The notes beneath the pieces were generated by a model. It was given only the letters and a program-made list of their open reading frames with translations, had not been told where the DNA came from and did not search any database. From assembly GCF_014899185.1 (NCBI RefSeq), contig NZ_CP045201.1, positions 3,387,501-3,451,500 on the forward strand: a stretch of 64,000 bases of DNA, given 5' to 3'. The first letter of the stretch is position 1. Each line of letters opens with the position of its first letter. The position numbers were made by a program, and so were the translations under genes. The stretch comes from Pseudooceanicola spongiae (GTDB taxonomy: Bacteria; Pseudomonadota; Alphaproteobacteria; Rhodobacterales; Rhodobacteraceae). This document shows, one piece after another, positions 9,521-18,040 of the stretch.

Positions 9521-10006
9521 TCAGGAGGTTACAGTAAATGGCTGGTCGAGGAAGTGCTCTTCTAGGTTCGGTGTGGTGCCGATGCGGTCCACAACCGCAA
9601 ATAGTCCCGGTGCTGCCAAAGGGGTGAGCACGCCGTGCCATGTGTCGCGCAGGAAGTTCACCCCCTGACCCGGCGCGCAGAGGAAAGCGCGCGGCATGCC
9701 GGGGGTGCCGTGGTCGTCCGGGGCGACGATGACCATCCAGGGCGACTCGGACATCGGGATGAAGGCCTGCGAGCCTTCGGGGTGACGCTCCAGCAGGTCG
9801 CAGGTGTAGGGCAGGCTGCGGGCCTGCGCCTTGAAGATCGAGATGCCCGCCCGGCCTGCCTCGCCGAAATCGAGGCGGGCGCGGTCGTGGTGGCGGTTGC
9901 ACATCCCGGCGTTGATCACCTTGTCGACCGCGCCGCTGGCGTCGAGGATATCGCCAAAGGGGGCGAAGGCCTCGGGCGTCAGGGGCTCGGCTTTGACGGT
10001 GATCAC
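9521..10006 (-). CDS. allA: Ureidoglycolate lyase AllA
   Basis: The 161-residue protein belongs to the AllA family, which splits (S)-ureidoglycolate to glyoxylate and urea. Seen: LTPEAFAPFGDIL at the N-terminus, CNRHHDRARL, WMVIVAP and the DTWHGVLTPL motif. The start is GTG 10006, chosen because its GTGA overlaps the stop codon of allE by four bases and the protein then begins at the usual place. GGAG lies upstream. The overlap implies translational coupling with allE. Last enzymatic step of ureide breakdown in this cluster. Confidence 0.92.
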   Translation of the reverse strand: MITVKAEPLTPEAFAPFGDILDASGAVDKVINAGMCNRHHDRARLDFGEAGRAGISIFKAQARSLPYTCDLLERHPEGSQAFIPMSESPWMVIVAPDDHGTPGMPRAFLCAPGQGVNFLRDTWHGVLTPLAAPGLFAVVDRIGTTPNLEEHFLDQPFTVTS

Positions 10007-10824
10007 AGGGTCAGCTCCGGATGGCGGTTGACGTCCTTGTAGAGCAGGTAGCGGAAGGGTTCGTCGCCGATCTGTTCGCAGGCCTGTGGGCAGAAGGCGC
10101 GCAGCCACATGAAATCGCCGGGGCCGACCTCAACCCAGTCGGTGTTGAGCAGGTAGCGCGCGCGCCCCTCCAGCACGTAGAGGCCGTGTTCCATGATGTG
10201 GGTTTCAGCAAAGGGGATGCGGCCGCCGGGCTGGAAGGTCACGATATTGACGTGCATGTCGTGGCGCAGGTCGGTCGGTTCGACAAAGCGGGTCGTGGCC
10301 CAGGCGCCATTGGTGCCGGGCATGGCGACCGGGGTTTTGTCGTCGTCGTGGCTGGTGAAGGCAGTCGGTGCCTCGATCCCCGGCGCGGGGGTGTAGCGCT
10401 TGCGCACCCAGTGGAAGCTGGTCGTGGCGTCCGTGTCGTTGCTGAGCTGCCAGTCGGCGGCGGGGGGCAGATAGGCATAGCCGCCGGGGGTCAGCTGGTG
10501 CACCGCGCCGTCCAGTGTCAGCGTCAGGGTGCCGTCGGTGACGAACAGCACGCCCTCGGCGCCTGCGTCGGGTTCGGGGGTGGTGCTGCCGCCGCCCGGG
10601 GTCAGCTCAACGATCAGCTGCGCGAAGGTTTCCGAAAAGCCCGACAGGGGCCGGGCGATGATCCAGGCGCGGCAGCCGGTCCAGCCGGGCAGGAACGAGG
10701 TGACGATATCGCTCATGCAGGCCGCCGGGATGATGGCGTAGGCGGTGGTAAAGCGCGCCGGGTCGTAGTGGCGTTCGTCCTGCGCGGGCAGGCCGCCACG
10801 GGGGGTGTAATAGCTGCGGGTCAA
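10003..10824 (-). CDS. allE: (S)-ureidoglycine aminohydrolase (bicupin)
   Basis: The 273-residue bicupin hydrolyses (S)-ureidoglycine to (S)-ureidoglycolate and ammonia. The C-terminal cupin has ETHIMEHGLYVLEGRARY with Glu and His ligands for Mn2+, followed by VGPGDFMWL and FRYLLYKDVNRH, as in the E. coli YlbA family. The start is a TTG at 10824 overlapping the TGA of the upstream puuE-uraD gene by four bases (TTGA). The product is used directly by AllA. Cytosolic. Confidence 0.9.
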   Translation of the reverse strand: MTRSYYTPRGGLPAQDERHYDPARFTTAYAIIPAACMSDIVTSFLPGWTGCRAWIIARPLSGFSETFAQLIVELTPGGGSTTPEPDAGAEGVLFVTDGTLTLTLDGAVHQLTPGGYAYLPPAADWQLSNDTDATTSFHWVRKRYTPAPGIEAPTAFTSHDDDKTPVAMPGTNGAWATTRFVEPTDLRHDMHVNIVTFQPGGRIPFAETHIMEHGLYVLEGRARYLLNTDWVEVGPGDFMWLRAFCPQACEQIGDEPFRYLLYKDVNRHPELTL

Positions 10825-12233
10825 AGCAGATCCTTCAGTCGGTGATAGGCGATACGCTCAACCTGAGCGCAGGCGGTCTTGAATTCGGTGGCGGCGTCGT
10901 TTTGCAGACGCGCGGTGAAGGCGGCGATGATGCCCGCCTTGTCGGTATCCTTGACGGCGATGATGAAGGGAAAGCCGAACTTCGTCTGATAGGCGGTGTT
11001 CTGGGCCTCGAAGAAAGCGCGTTCGTCGTCGGTCAGCGCATCAAGTCCGGCGCTGGCCTGCTCGGAGGTGCTCTCTGCCGTCAGGCGTTTCGCGGCGGCG
11101 AGTTTGCCGGCGAGGTCGGGGTGGGCCTGCAGCACGCCCAGTTTCTCGGCGTCACTGGCCGAGCGGAAGGGGCGGACGAGCGCGCTCCACATGCCGATGG
11201 GGGTGTCATGGGCGGGGCCAAGCTCCAGCTCGAACGCGCGCTCGGCGATCCAGGAGGAGTGTTCGTAGATGCTGCCGAAGGTGGCCACGAAACTGTCGCG
11301 GTCCATCTGGCTGGGGATCAGCGCGGGCGTGACGTTGGGGTGCACGGCGGCCCAGTGATCGGCGATGTCGATACGGCGGGGGAACCAGACGTCGCCCTTG
11401 GACTGCGCATATTCGATGAATTTCTTCAGCGCGGCGATGCGACCGGGGCGGCCCAGCAGGCGGCAATGCATGCCGATGGACATCATCTTGGGGCTGCCTG
11501 CCTCACCTTCCTCATACAGGATGTCGAAGGAATTCTTCAGGTGCTCGTAGAACTGATCCGGGCCGCCAAAACCGGCGGGCACGGCAAAGCGCATGTCGTT
11601 GGCGTCCATCGTGTAGGGGATGACCAGTGTCTCGTGCCCCTCAACCGTCAGCCAATAGGGCAGGTCGTCATCGATGGTGTCGGAAACCCACTTCATGCCA
11701 AGCTCGGCGGCCAGCTTGACGGTGTTCATCGAGCAACGCCCGGTGTACCAGCCCTGCGGCGCTTCGCCCGTCAGCTCGGTATGCAGGCGGATCGCCTCCA
11801 CCATATCGGCGCGCTCGACCTCTTCGGGGGCGTCCTTGTACTCGACCCACTTGAGACCGTGGGAGGCGACCTCCCACCCGGCCTCCTGCATCGCCCAGAG
11901 CTGTTCGGGGCTGCGGGCCAGCGCCGTGGTGACGCCGTAAACGGTCAGGGGGATACCCGCGCCGGTGAACAGGCGGTGCAGGCGCCAGAAGCCCGCGCGC
12001 GCGCCGTATTCATAGACCGATTCCATATTCCAGTGGCGCTTGCCCTCCCATGGCGTCGCGCCGATGACTTCGGACAGGAAGGCCTCGGAGGCCGCGTCAC
12101 CGTGCAGGATGTTGTTTTCGCCGCCTTCTTCGTAGTTCAGCACGAAAGACACGGCGACCTTGGCGCCACCGGGCCACTGCGCATCAGGCGGTGTGGGGCC
12201 ATGGCCGATCAGGTTGCGCGGATAGCGGTTCAT
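10821..12233 (-). CDS. puuE: Bifunctional allantoinase (PuuE) / OHCU decarboxylase (UraD) fusion
   Basis: The 470-residue protein joins two enzymes. Residues 1-300 are a PuuE-type allantoinase of the polysaccharide deacetylase fold (NLIGHGPTPPDAQWPGGA, GWEVASHGLKWVEYKD, QGWYTGRCSMNT, SIGMHCRLLGRPGR). Residues about 310-470 are the UraD domain, with FVATFGSIYEHSSWIAERA, LQAHPDLAGK and FGFPFIIAVK. UraD makes (S)-allantoin from OHCU and PuuE opens it to allantoate, so the fusion joins consecutive steps. The start ATG 12233 has GGAG upstream; the frame stays open further upstream but without homology. Divergent from uraH. Confidence 0.93.
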   Translation of the reverse strand: MNRYPRNLIGHGPTPPDAQWPGGAKVAVSFVLNYEEGGENNILHGDAASEAFLSEVIGATPWEGKRHWNMESVYEYGARAGFWRLHRLFTGAGIPLTVYGVTTALARSPEQLWAMQEAGWEVASHGLKWVEYKDAPEEVERADMVEAIRLHTELTGEAPQGWYTGRCSMNTVKLAAELGMKWVSDTIDDDLPYWLTVEGHETLVIPYTMDANDMRFAVPAGFGGPDQFYEHLKNSFDILYEEGEAGSPKMMSIGMHCRLLGRPGRIAALKKFIEYAQSKGDVWFPRRIDIADHWAAVHPNVTPALIPSQMDRDSFVATFGSIYEHSSWIAERAFELELGPAHDTPIGMWSALVRPFRSASDAEKLGVLQAHPDLAGKLAAAKRLTAESTSEQASAGLDALTDDERAFFEAQNTAYQTKFGFPFIIAVKDTDKAGIIAAFTARLQNDAATEFKTACAQVERIAYHRLKDLL

Positions 12234-12335
12234 GTGCTTTGTCTCCGTCTGTACTTTGGGGCTGCCACGGGGGCCGGAGCATAGTCTCCACGGCTGCCGG
12301 GGGGTTTCAAGCAAATTTACGGGAAAGGGACAGGA

Positions 12336-12695
12336 ATGGCGACAGGCTACCTGACAACGCATGTTCTTGATACGGCGCGGGGTGTTCCGGCAGCGGGGAT
12401 GGAGATCGTTCTTTATCGTCTGGCGCATGGCGCGCGCGACGAGCTGGCGCGGATGACGACCAATGCGGACGGGCGCACCGACAGCCCGATCCTGCCGGCG
12501 GCGCATTTCCTGCAAGGGCAGTATGAGCTGGAGTTCCACGCGGGTGCTTACCTCGACGCCTGTGGCGTGCCGGCTGAGGCGCCGCGGTTCCTCGACGTGG
12601 TGCCGATCCGGTTCGGTATCTCGGACGAGGAGAGCCATTATCACGTGCCGCTGCTGCTCTCTCCCTTCGGGTTTTCGACCTACCGGGGCAGCTGA
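12336..12695 (+). CDS. uraH: 5-Hydroxyisourate hydrolase (transthyretin-like)
   Basis: The 119-residue protein opens 5-hydroxyisourate to OHCU, the step just before UraD. Seen: the N-terminal [11 protein letters not shown] with the catalytic His, an internal Arg in VVPIRFGI, the [17 protein letters not shown] stretch, and the family-specific C-terminal YRGS. It has no signal peptide, so it is cytosolic. AGGGACAGGA precedes ATG 12336. The short divergent region to puuE-uraD (12234-12335) probably holds both promoters. No urate oxidase lies in the window. Confidence 0.95.
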   Translation: MATGYLTTHVLDTARGVPAAGMEIVLYRLAHGARDELARMTTNADGRTDSPILPAAHFLQGQYELEFHAGAYLDACGVPAEAPRFLDVVPIRFGISDEESHYHVPLLLSPFGFSTYRGS

Positions 12696-12708
12696 GGGCC
12701 ACATAGCA

Positions 12709-12738
12709 AAACGCCCCGTCCTTTCGGGCGGGGCGTTT
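12709..12738. terminator. Bidirectional terminator between uraH and the OmpA-like gene
   Basis: AAACGCCCCG and CGGGGCGTTT form a perfect 10-bp stem around TCCTTTCGGG, with A tract left and T tract right. The flanking genes converge here. Confidence 0.85.
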
Positions 12739-12762
12739 CAAATGTCGGATCGTTGCGTCGGA

Positions 12763-13407
12763 TCAGCTGTTCGGCAGGATCACGATATCGACGCGACGGT
12801 TCTGCTGGCGGCCTTCCGGGGTCAGGTTCGACGCGCGCGGCTGATCTTCGCCACGGCCGTACGCCTGAACGCGGTTGCCCGAGACGCCGTAGTTGATCAG
12901 CGTGCCTGCAACCGAGCTGGCGCGACGTTGCGACAGATCTTGGTTGTACGCGGCGGTGCCGGTGTTGTCGGTGTGGCCGATCACCTGCACGGTGGTGCCC
13001 TGGTACTGGTTGATCGACTGCGCAACGGCGCGCAGATCCGACGTCAGGTCGGGGCGCAGGTTGGCGCTGTCGGTGGCGAACAGGATGTCCTGCGGCATGG
13101 TCACGACAAGGCGGTCGCCGGTGTTGACGATCTGCACGTTGTTGCCCAGCTGGTTGCGCAGTTCCGCTTCCTGCTTGTCGAGGACGGAGCCATAGGCACC
13201 ACCGGCCAGACCACCGGCGACGGCACCGATTGCAGCGCCTTTGCCTGCGTCCTTGCTGACAACAGCCCCGAGAGCGGCACCGAGCAGAGCGCCCGTTCCG
13301 GCACCGGCGCGGGTGTTCTGGTAGCCATCATTCGGATCTGTACAGGCCGAAAGCAGGATCATCGCAGAGCCGGCAAGGGCAAAGGTGGCGGTTTTCATAA
13401 GGTGCAT
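12763..13407 (-). CDS. OmpA-family lipoprotein with glycine-zipper segment
   Basis: A 214-residue lipoprotein. The signal peptide ends in a lipobox LLSAC (Cys near residue 23). A glycine-rich zipper follows (GTGALLGAALGAVV, GAAIGAVAGGLAGG; about residues 37-70). The C-terminal OmpA domain (about 95-210) has TDSANLRPD, VIGHTDNTG and a conserved LSQRRA, which bind peptidoglycan. It probably anchors the outer membrane to the wall. The start at 13407 was chosen because AGAGG is five bases upstream; ATG 13398 is a second option. The 173 bases upstream to ada include its promoter, but I do not see a clear consensus. Confidence 0.9.
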   Translation of the reverse strand: MHLMKTATFALAGSAMILLSACTDPNDGYQNTRAGAGTGALLGAALGAVVSKDAGKGAAIGAVAGGLAGGAYGSVLDKQEAELRNQLGNNVQIVNTGDRLVVTMPQDILFATDSANLRPDLTSDLRAVAQSINQYQGTTVQVIGHTDNTGTAAYNQDLSQRRASSVAGTLINYGVSGNRVQAYGRGEDQPRASNLTPEGRQQNRRVDIVILPNS

Positions 13408-13580
13408 AGCTGCCTCTTTAAAATTCTTCGACCGCGCTGAGCGGCCCAAACACGCTTCAGCACAACGCATGTCGCTAAAGCTCCTAATCTATAACGCACG
13501 ACTCTCCGGCAGGTTTCCGCTTTTGTAAAATGAATTCCGAGACCGGCGCTTACCCGCCGGTTTGGGCCTTGCCTGAAGGG

Positions 13581-14468
13581 TCAGGATGGCTGGGTCGCAT
13601 CGCTCTGCGCGCTTTCCCAGGCCAGCATGGCGCGTTTCACCGGCAGACCCCAGTGATAGCCGCCCAGACCGCCGGATTTGCGGATGGCGCGGTGACAGGG
13701 GATCAGAAAGCTGACCGGGTTGCGCCCGACAGCCGTGCCGACGGCGCGCACGGCGCGGGGGCTGCCGATGGCCTGCGCCAGATCGGAATAGGTGCTGACA
13801 TGGCCGCTGGGAATCGCCAGCAAGGCCTCCCACACCTTGATCTGGAAGGGCGCGCCCAGCATGTGCAGCCGGGTTTCGCCGCGCTGCGCAAAGGCCGGAT
13901 CGGCGAGGGGGGCGATATGGGCGGCATCCTCGGTATAGGTCGCGCGGGGCCAGCGGGCGGTCATGTCGGCCCAGGCGGCGGCGCGCCCGGTCTCGGCGGT
14001 GAAGGCGATCCCGCAGAGGCCCTTGTCCGTCGCCATCACCAGCGCCTCGCCAAAGGGGCTGTCCCTATGGGCCCAGCGGATCGTCAGGCCCGCGCCGCCC
14101 AGAGCATAGTCGCCGGGGCTCATCGCCTCCCAGCGCAGAAACAGATCGTGCAGGCGGCCAGAGCCGGAGAGGCCGGTTTCCAGCGCGGTGTGCAGGGTGG
14201 AATGACGGGTCGCCAGCAGATCGCGGGCATGGCCGAGCGCGAGGTACTGCTGATAGCGTTTTGGCGACACGCCGACCCAGGCCGAGAAGAGGCGCTGAAA
14301 ATGCGCCGTGCTCATCCCCATTTGCGCGGCGAGGTCCGAGAGGGCGATCGGCGTCTCGGCCGCGTCGATGGCCTGCATGGCGCGTCGCATCAGGGCGTAG
14401 TGATAGCGCGCCTCGACCCCGGTCTGGGCAGGCTCGGTCGCGGGAAGGGTGCGGGCAGGGTCGGACAT
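13581..14468 (-). CDS. AraC-type regulator / O6-methylguanine-DNA methyltransferase (Ada-like, no N-terminal metal domain)
   Basis: The 295-residue protein has an AraC-type DNA-binding domain (about 20-110: LSDLAAQMGMSTAHFQRLF, GVSPKRYQQY) and a methyltransferase domain (about 125-285). The latter holds the acceptor Cys258 in LIPCHRAIR plus GTAVGRNP and GGYHWGLPVKRAML. It repairs O6-methylguanine by moving the methyl group to Cys258. It lacks the four-Cys N-terminal methylphosphotriester domain of E. coli Ada, so the usual switch for transcription activation is missing. ATG 14468 is preferred over 14480 because GAGG is correctly spaced. Confidence 0.9.
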   Translation of the reverse strand: MSDPARTLPATEPAQTGVEARYHYALMRRAMQAIDAAETPIALSDLAAQMGMSTAHFQRLFSAWVGVSPKRYQQYLALGHARDLLATRHSTLHTALETGLSGSGRLHDLFLRWEAMSPGDYALGGAGLTIRWAHRDSPFGEALVMATDKGLCGIAFTAETGRAAAWADMTARWPRATYTEDAAHIAPLADPAFAQRGETRLHMLGAPFQIKVWEALLAIPSGHVSTYSDLAQAIGSPRAVRAVGTAVGRNPVSFLIPCHRAIRKSGGLGGYHWGLPVKRAMLAWESAQSDATQPS

Positions 14469-14568
14469 GGCGGGCCTCATGGCGGGGCGGTTTTGACGAC
14501 GATAGGCGCGTCTGCCACCCGGCGCGACCCGGTTCTTGCGCGAAATGACGGGGCGGGCGCGCCGCTGT

Positions 14569-15243
14569 TCAGGCCGCCAGAAGCTCCAGCAGGGAAAGAT
14601 CTGCGGGGCAGTTCTTCCGGATTAGCTTTGCCTCCTCGCGCGACAGGCAGTGACGGGCAAGGTCCGCGTCGCTGTCCAGCAGCCCGGTGTTGCGGCGCAC
14701 GGCGGGCGGCAGATCAAGCCGCGCGGCCATGGCAGGATCGGTGGTTTCGACCCAGAGTGCGCCGGCGCTGATGATCTCATGTCGCTCCATCAGGATCAGG
14801 TGATAGGTCAGGCCGCCCATCCGGGGGTCGTGGTGGATACGATCACGGCGCGACACCTCGCCAAAGCGGGCCAGCACCTCGTCACAGCCGAAGGTCGCGG
14901 CGACCTCGGGGTGCCGGATCAGGCCGCGATGGCCAGGGGCCACGCGGGTCTGTTCGTGCAACACGCCCTGCGGGCCAATCTCGCCGCGCAGGAAGGCCAT
15001 CGGCGCGGGCAGCGGCAGCCCTTCCGGTGTACGATGCAGCCGGGTGATATGCACGATTGGCCGCGAGCCGTTGTCGCGTGTCAGCAGCCGGTCGCCCGGC
15101 GCCAGCCATTCCACAGGCATCTCGCCCTCGATCGTCAGGACCATCGTGCCCGGTCCGAGCCCTGAGATGGGGGATTGCTGGCCGGGGCCGCCGCGGGCCC
15201 TTTTGGGGAAAAACAGCGGTGAAACCGGGTGTGAAACGTGCAT
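14569..15243 (-). CDS. Hint-domain (Hint_2) protein lacking the usual first Cys
   Basis: A 224-residue protein with a Hint_2 domain from about residue 28. The block GLGPGTMVLTIEGEMPVEWL and GDRLLTRDNG fit this family, which in alphaproteobacteria is often in cell-surface proteins. The position that in inteins is Cys (CFTPGT) is Gly here, so autoprocessing is unlikely. The C-terminal part contains ISAGALWVETTDPAMAARL and is otherwise unknown. The start at 15243 is supported by GGAGG. It is divergent from nth with 91 bases between the starts. Function unknown. Confidence 0.8.
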   Translation of the reverse strand: MHVSHPVSPLFFPKRARGGPGQQSPISGLGPGTMVLTIEGEMPVEWLAPGDRLLTRDNGSRPIVHITRLHRTPEGLPLPAPMAFLRGEIGPQGVLHEQTRVAPGHRGLIRHPEVAATFGCDEVLARFGEVSRRDRIHHDPRMGGLTYHLILMERHEIISAGALWVETTDPAMAARLDLPPAVRRNTGLLDSDADLARHCLSREEAKLIRKNCPADLSLLELLAA

Positions 15244-15334
15244 GTCGCGACCTCCGCACCCAGAATGCGGCTCAGCCCTTGATGCGGGGTTAAATGCCCT
15301 TGTTGTAATCGCGCTTTCAGGGCAGAAACCGCGC

Positions 15335-15979
15335 ATGGCCCGCCAATTACCCTATCAGACCCTGCGCGAGATCTTTTCCCGGTTCCAGGCGGCGGACGCC
15401 GAGCCGAAGGGCGAGCTGGATCACGTCAACGCCTATACCCTGCTGGTGGCGGTTGCGCTGTCGGCGCAGGCGACGGACAGCGGCGTCAACAAGGCGACGC
15501 GGGCGCTGTTTCCCATCGCTGATACCCCAGAAAAGATGCTGGAGCTGGGCGAAGACGGGCTGATCGCGCATATCAAGACCATCGGCCTGTTCCGCAACAA
15601 GGCCAGGAACGTCATCAAGATGGCGCGTATTCTGGTGGATGAGTACGGTGGTGAAGTGCCCAATTCCCGCGCTGCGCTCGAGGGGCTGCCCGGTGTCGGG
15701 CGCAAGACTGCCAATGTGGTGCTGAACATGTGGTGGCACTATCCCGCACAGGCGGTCGACACGCATATCTTTCGCCTCGGCAACCGCTCTGGTATCGCGC
15801 CGGGCAAGGATGTGGTGGCGGTAGAGCGTGCAATTGAAGACAATATTCCGGCAGACTTTCAACTCCATGCCCACCACTGGATGATATTGCACGGGCGCTA
15901 TACCTGCGTCGCCCGCAAACCCAAATGCGCGGCCTGCCTGATCCGCGATCTCTGCGAATATGAGGACAAGAACCTATGA
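15335..15979 (+). CDS. nth: Endonuclease III
   Basis: The 214-residue protein is a DNA glycosylase/AP lyase that removes oxidised pyrimidines. Seen: helix-hairpin-helix LEGLPGVGRKTAN with catalytic Lys124, catalytic Asp142 in VDTHIFRLGNR, and the 4Fe-4S ligands C-x6-C-x2-C-x5-C at the C-terminus (CVARKPKCAACLIRDLC). The start at 15335 fits the family N-terminus; no strong Shine-Dalgarno is seen. It overlaps the next gene by four bases (ATGA), so the two are translationally coupled. Confidence 0.95.
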   Translation: MARQLPYQTLREIFSRFQAADAEPKGELDHVNAYTLLVAVALSAQATDSGVNKATRALFPIADTPEKMLELGEDGLIAHIKTIGLFRNKARNVIKMARILVDEYGGEVPNSRAALEGLPGVGRKTANVVLNMWWHYPAQAVDTHIFRLGNRSGIAPGKDVVAVERAIEDNIPADFQLHAHHWMILHGRYTCVARKPKCAACLIRDLCEYEDKNL

Positions 15980-16962
15980 CCAAATATGACGTGATCGGGA
16001 TCGGCAATGCCGTGATGGATATCATCAGCCAGACAGACGAGGTGTTTCTGTCCGAGATGGCGATCCAGAAGGGCATCATGCAGCTGATCGATCAGGATCG
16101 GGCTGAGGTGCTTTATGCCGCGATGCCGACGCGGCGGCAGATCCCCGGCGGCTCGGTCGCCAATTCCATCGCCGGTGTGGCCAATCTGGGGCTGAAGACC
16201 GCCTTTATCGGCAAGGTCAGCGACGATGATGTCGGGGCGAGCTATGCCGAACAGACCCGCGCGGGTGGCACCGATTTCCCGAATGATCCGGTGGCGGGGG
16301 GCGATCTGCCCAGCTCGCGCTCGATGATCTTCGTCAGCCCGGATGGGGAGCGTTCGATGAACACCTACCTCGGGATTTCGTCCGAGGTCGGTCCCGATGA
16401 TGTGCCCGAAGAGGTCTGCAACGGCGCGCGGATCCTGTTTCTGGAGGGCTACCTCTATGACAAGGACAAGGGCAAGCAGGCGTTCGAGACGGCTGCCAAG
16501 CTGGTGCGTTCGGCGGGCGGGATGGCGGGGATCGCGCTGTCGGACCCGTTCTGCGTTGACCGGCATCGCGCCGATTTCCGTCGGCTGGTGAAGGAGCTGG
16601 ATTACGTCATCGGCAATGAGCACGAGTGGAAAGCGCTGTATCAGACCGAGGAACTGGATGTGGCGCTGGACACCGCCGCGAGCGAGAGCGGGCTGGTGGT
16701 CTGCACGCGCTCTGGTCATGACGTGGTGATCGTCAAGGGGCATGAGCGCGTCACGGTGCCGGTGCATGAGATCACGCCGGTGGATGCCACAGGCGCGGGC
16801 GATCTGTTTGCGGCTGGGTTCCTCTATGGGCTGGCGACTGGTGCGGATCTGGAGACGTCGGGGCGGATGGGCTGTATCGCAGCGGCCGAGGTGATCAGCC
16901 ATTACGGCGCGCGCCCCGAGGCGGATCTGAAGGCGCTGTTTGCCGAGCAGGGGCTGATGTAG
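15976..16962 (+). CDS. PfkB-family carbohydrate/adenosine kinase
   Basis: A 328-residue ribokinase-fold protein. Seen: GNAVMDII at the N-terminus, the glycine-rich GGSVANSIAGVANLG (about residue 57) and the ATP/anion-hole motif DATGAGDLFAAGFLYG (about 272-286) with its catalytic Asp. In alphaproteobacteria this type is annotated as adenosine kinase; the substrate could also be a sugar. It overlaps nth by four bases. A terminator with a UUCG loop follows at 17011. Confidence 0.88.
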   Translation: MTKYDVIGIGNAVMDIISQTDEVFLSEMAIQKGIMQLIDQDRAEVLYAAMPTRRQIPGGSVANSIAGVANLGLKTAFIGKVSDDDVGASYAEQTRAGGTDFPNDPVAGGDLPSSRSMIFVSPDGERSMNTYLGISSEVGPDDVPEEVCNGARILFLEGYLYDKDKGKQAFETAAKLVRSAGGMAGIALSDPFCVDRHRADFRRLVKELDYVIGNEHEWKALYQTEELDVALDTAASESGLVVCTRSGHDVVIVKGHERVTVPVHEITPVDATGAGDLFAAGFLYGLATGADLETSGRMGCIAAAEVISHYGARPEADLKALFAEQGLM

Positions 16963-16973
16963 CGCCGCCTGCC

Positions 16974-17010
16974 AGGGGGGGCCGTTGGATATTTATAACA
17001 GGGAAACATC
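16974..17010 (+). repeat. Short intergenic repeat, class A copy 2
   Basis: Contains GGATATTTATAACAGGG followed by AAACATC, closely similar to the stretch at 363-394. It lies directly after the kinase stop and before the terminator. Confidence 0.5.
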
Positions 17011-17032
17011 AGGGGCGTTCGCGCCCCTTTTT
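17011..17032. terminator. UUCG-capped terminator between the kinase gene and lpxK
   Basis: GGGGCG, TTCG, CGCCCC then TTTTT. It is a compact stem with the stable tetraloop. It ends directly at the stop codon of lpxK on the other strand. Confidence 0.88.
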
Positions 17033-18040
17033 CTATGCGCGGCGCGTGTCGCGGAAGAGGCGGTCGAGGGCCGTGTCGAGGGGGGTGGCGTTGGCGATGG
17101 CGAGGCGGACGGGCAGGGTCAGCACCTTCTGGCGGTAGCTTTGCGGCAGGCGCACGGCGTCTTTTTCGGTGGTCACCAGCTGCGCGCCGAGGGCGGCGGC
17201 GTCACGCTCCAGCCGGGTGAGGAGGGCGGTTGTCAGGGGCTGATGATCGGCCAGAGGCTCGGCATGGCGGAGGTTGGCGCCGAGGGCGCGCAGGGTGGCG
17301 AAGACCTTTTCCGGGTGGGCGATGCCAGCGAAGGCGAGGACGTCGAGGCCCTGCCAGTCCATCCCCGTCTGCAGCGGCGCGAGGTGGCCGGTGAGGTGGG
17401 GCAAGGTGATGTGCGGCCCCCAGGTGTTGGCGAAGCTGGACTGGGCCTGCGGGTCACCGATCGAGAGCAGAAGATCTGCCCGGTTGAGCCCGGGTCCAAC
17501 GGGTTCGCGCAGGGGGCCGGCGGGCAGGCAGTAGCCGTTGCCGAAGCCCTTTGCTGCGTCGACCACGACGATGGAGAGCGCCTTGGTGAGCGAGGGGTCC
17601 TGAAAGCCGTCGTCCATCACGATGACATCCGCACCTGCGGCCACGGCGGCGCGGGCGCCTGCGACGCGGTCGCGCGCGACCCAGCCGGGGGCGAAGGCGG
17701 CGAGAAGAAGTGGCTCGTCGCCGGTTTCGGCGGCGCTGTGGCGGGTCGGGTCGACGCGGGTCGGGCCGGTCAGGCTGCCGCCATAGCCGCGTGACAGGAA
17801 GTGCGGGGTCAGGCCGCGCGCGCTGAGGCGCATCAGCAGGTCGATGGCGGTCGGCGTCTTGCCGGTGCCGCCTGCGTTGAGGTTGCCGATGCAGATCACC
17901 GGCACGCCGGGGTCGGTTGGCGTGCCCTGTGCCAGACGCCTTGCGGTCGCGCGGCCATAGAGCCAACCCAGCGGCGAGAGCAGGCGGGCGCGCAGCGTGG
18001 GTCGGTCGGGCGGGGTGAACCAGAAGCCGGGCGTCTGCAT
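17033..18040 (-). CDS. lpxK: Tetraacyldisaccharide 4'-kinase LpxK
   Basis: The 335-residue inner-membrane enzyme phosphorylates the lipid A precursor at the 4' position. Seen: an N-terminal hydrophobic anchor near residues 18-35, Walker [11 protein letters not shown] with Lys61, SRGYGGS, and DDGFQDPSL with the DDGFQ motif typical of LpxK. The start ATG 18040 shares its first base with the stop of the waaA-like gene (TGATG), so expression is coupled. Both genes serve the lipid A/Kdo core. The length is normal. Confidence 0.93.
   Translation of the reverse strand: MQTPGFWFTPPDRPTLRARLLSPLGWLYGRATARRLAQGTPTDPGVPVICIGNLNAGGTGKTPTAIDLLMRLSARGLTPHFLSRGYGGSLTGPTRVDPTRHSAAETGDEPLLLAAFAPGWVARDRVAGARAAVAAGADVIVMDDGFQDPSLTKALSIVVVDAAKGFGNGYCLPAGPLREPVGPGLNRADLLLSIGDPQAQSSFANTWGPHITLPHLTGHLAPLQTGMDWQGLDVLAFAGIAHPEKVFATLRALGANLRHAEPLADHQPLTTALLTRLERDAAALGAQLVTTEKDAVRLPQSYRQKVLTLPVRLAIANATPLDTALDRLFRDTRRA

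Noticed and set aside
14569-15243. Intein or Hint-type toxin
   Set aside because: No extein, no first Cys and no toxin domain or immunity gene are seen.
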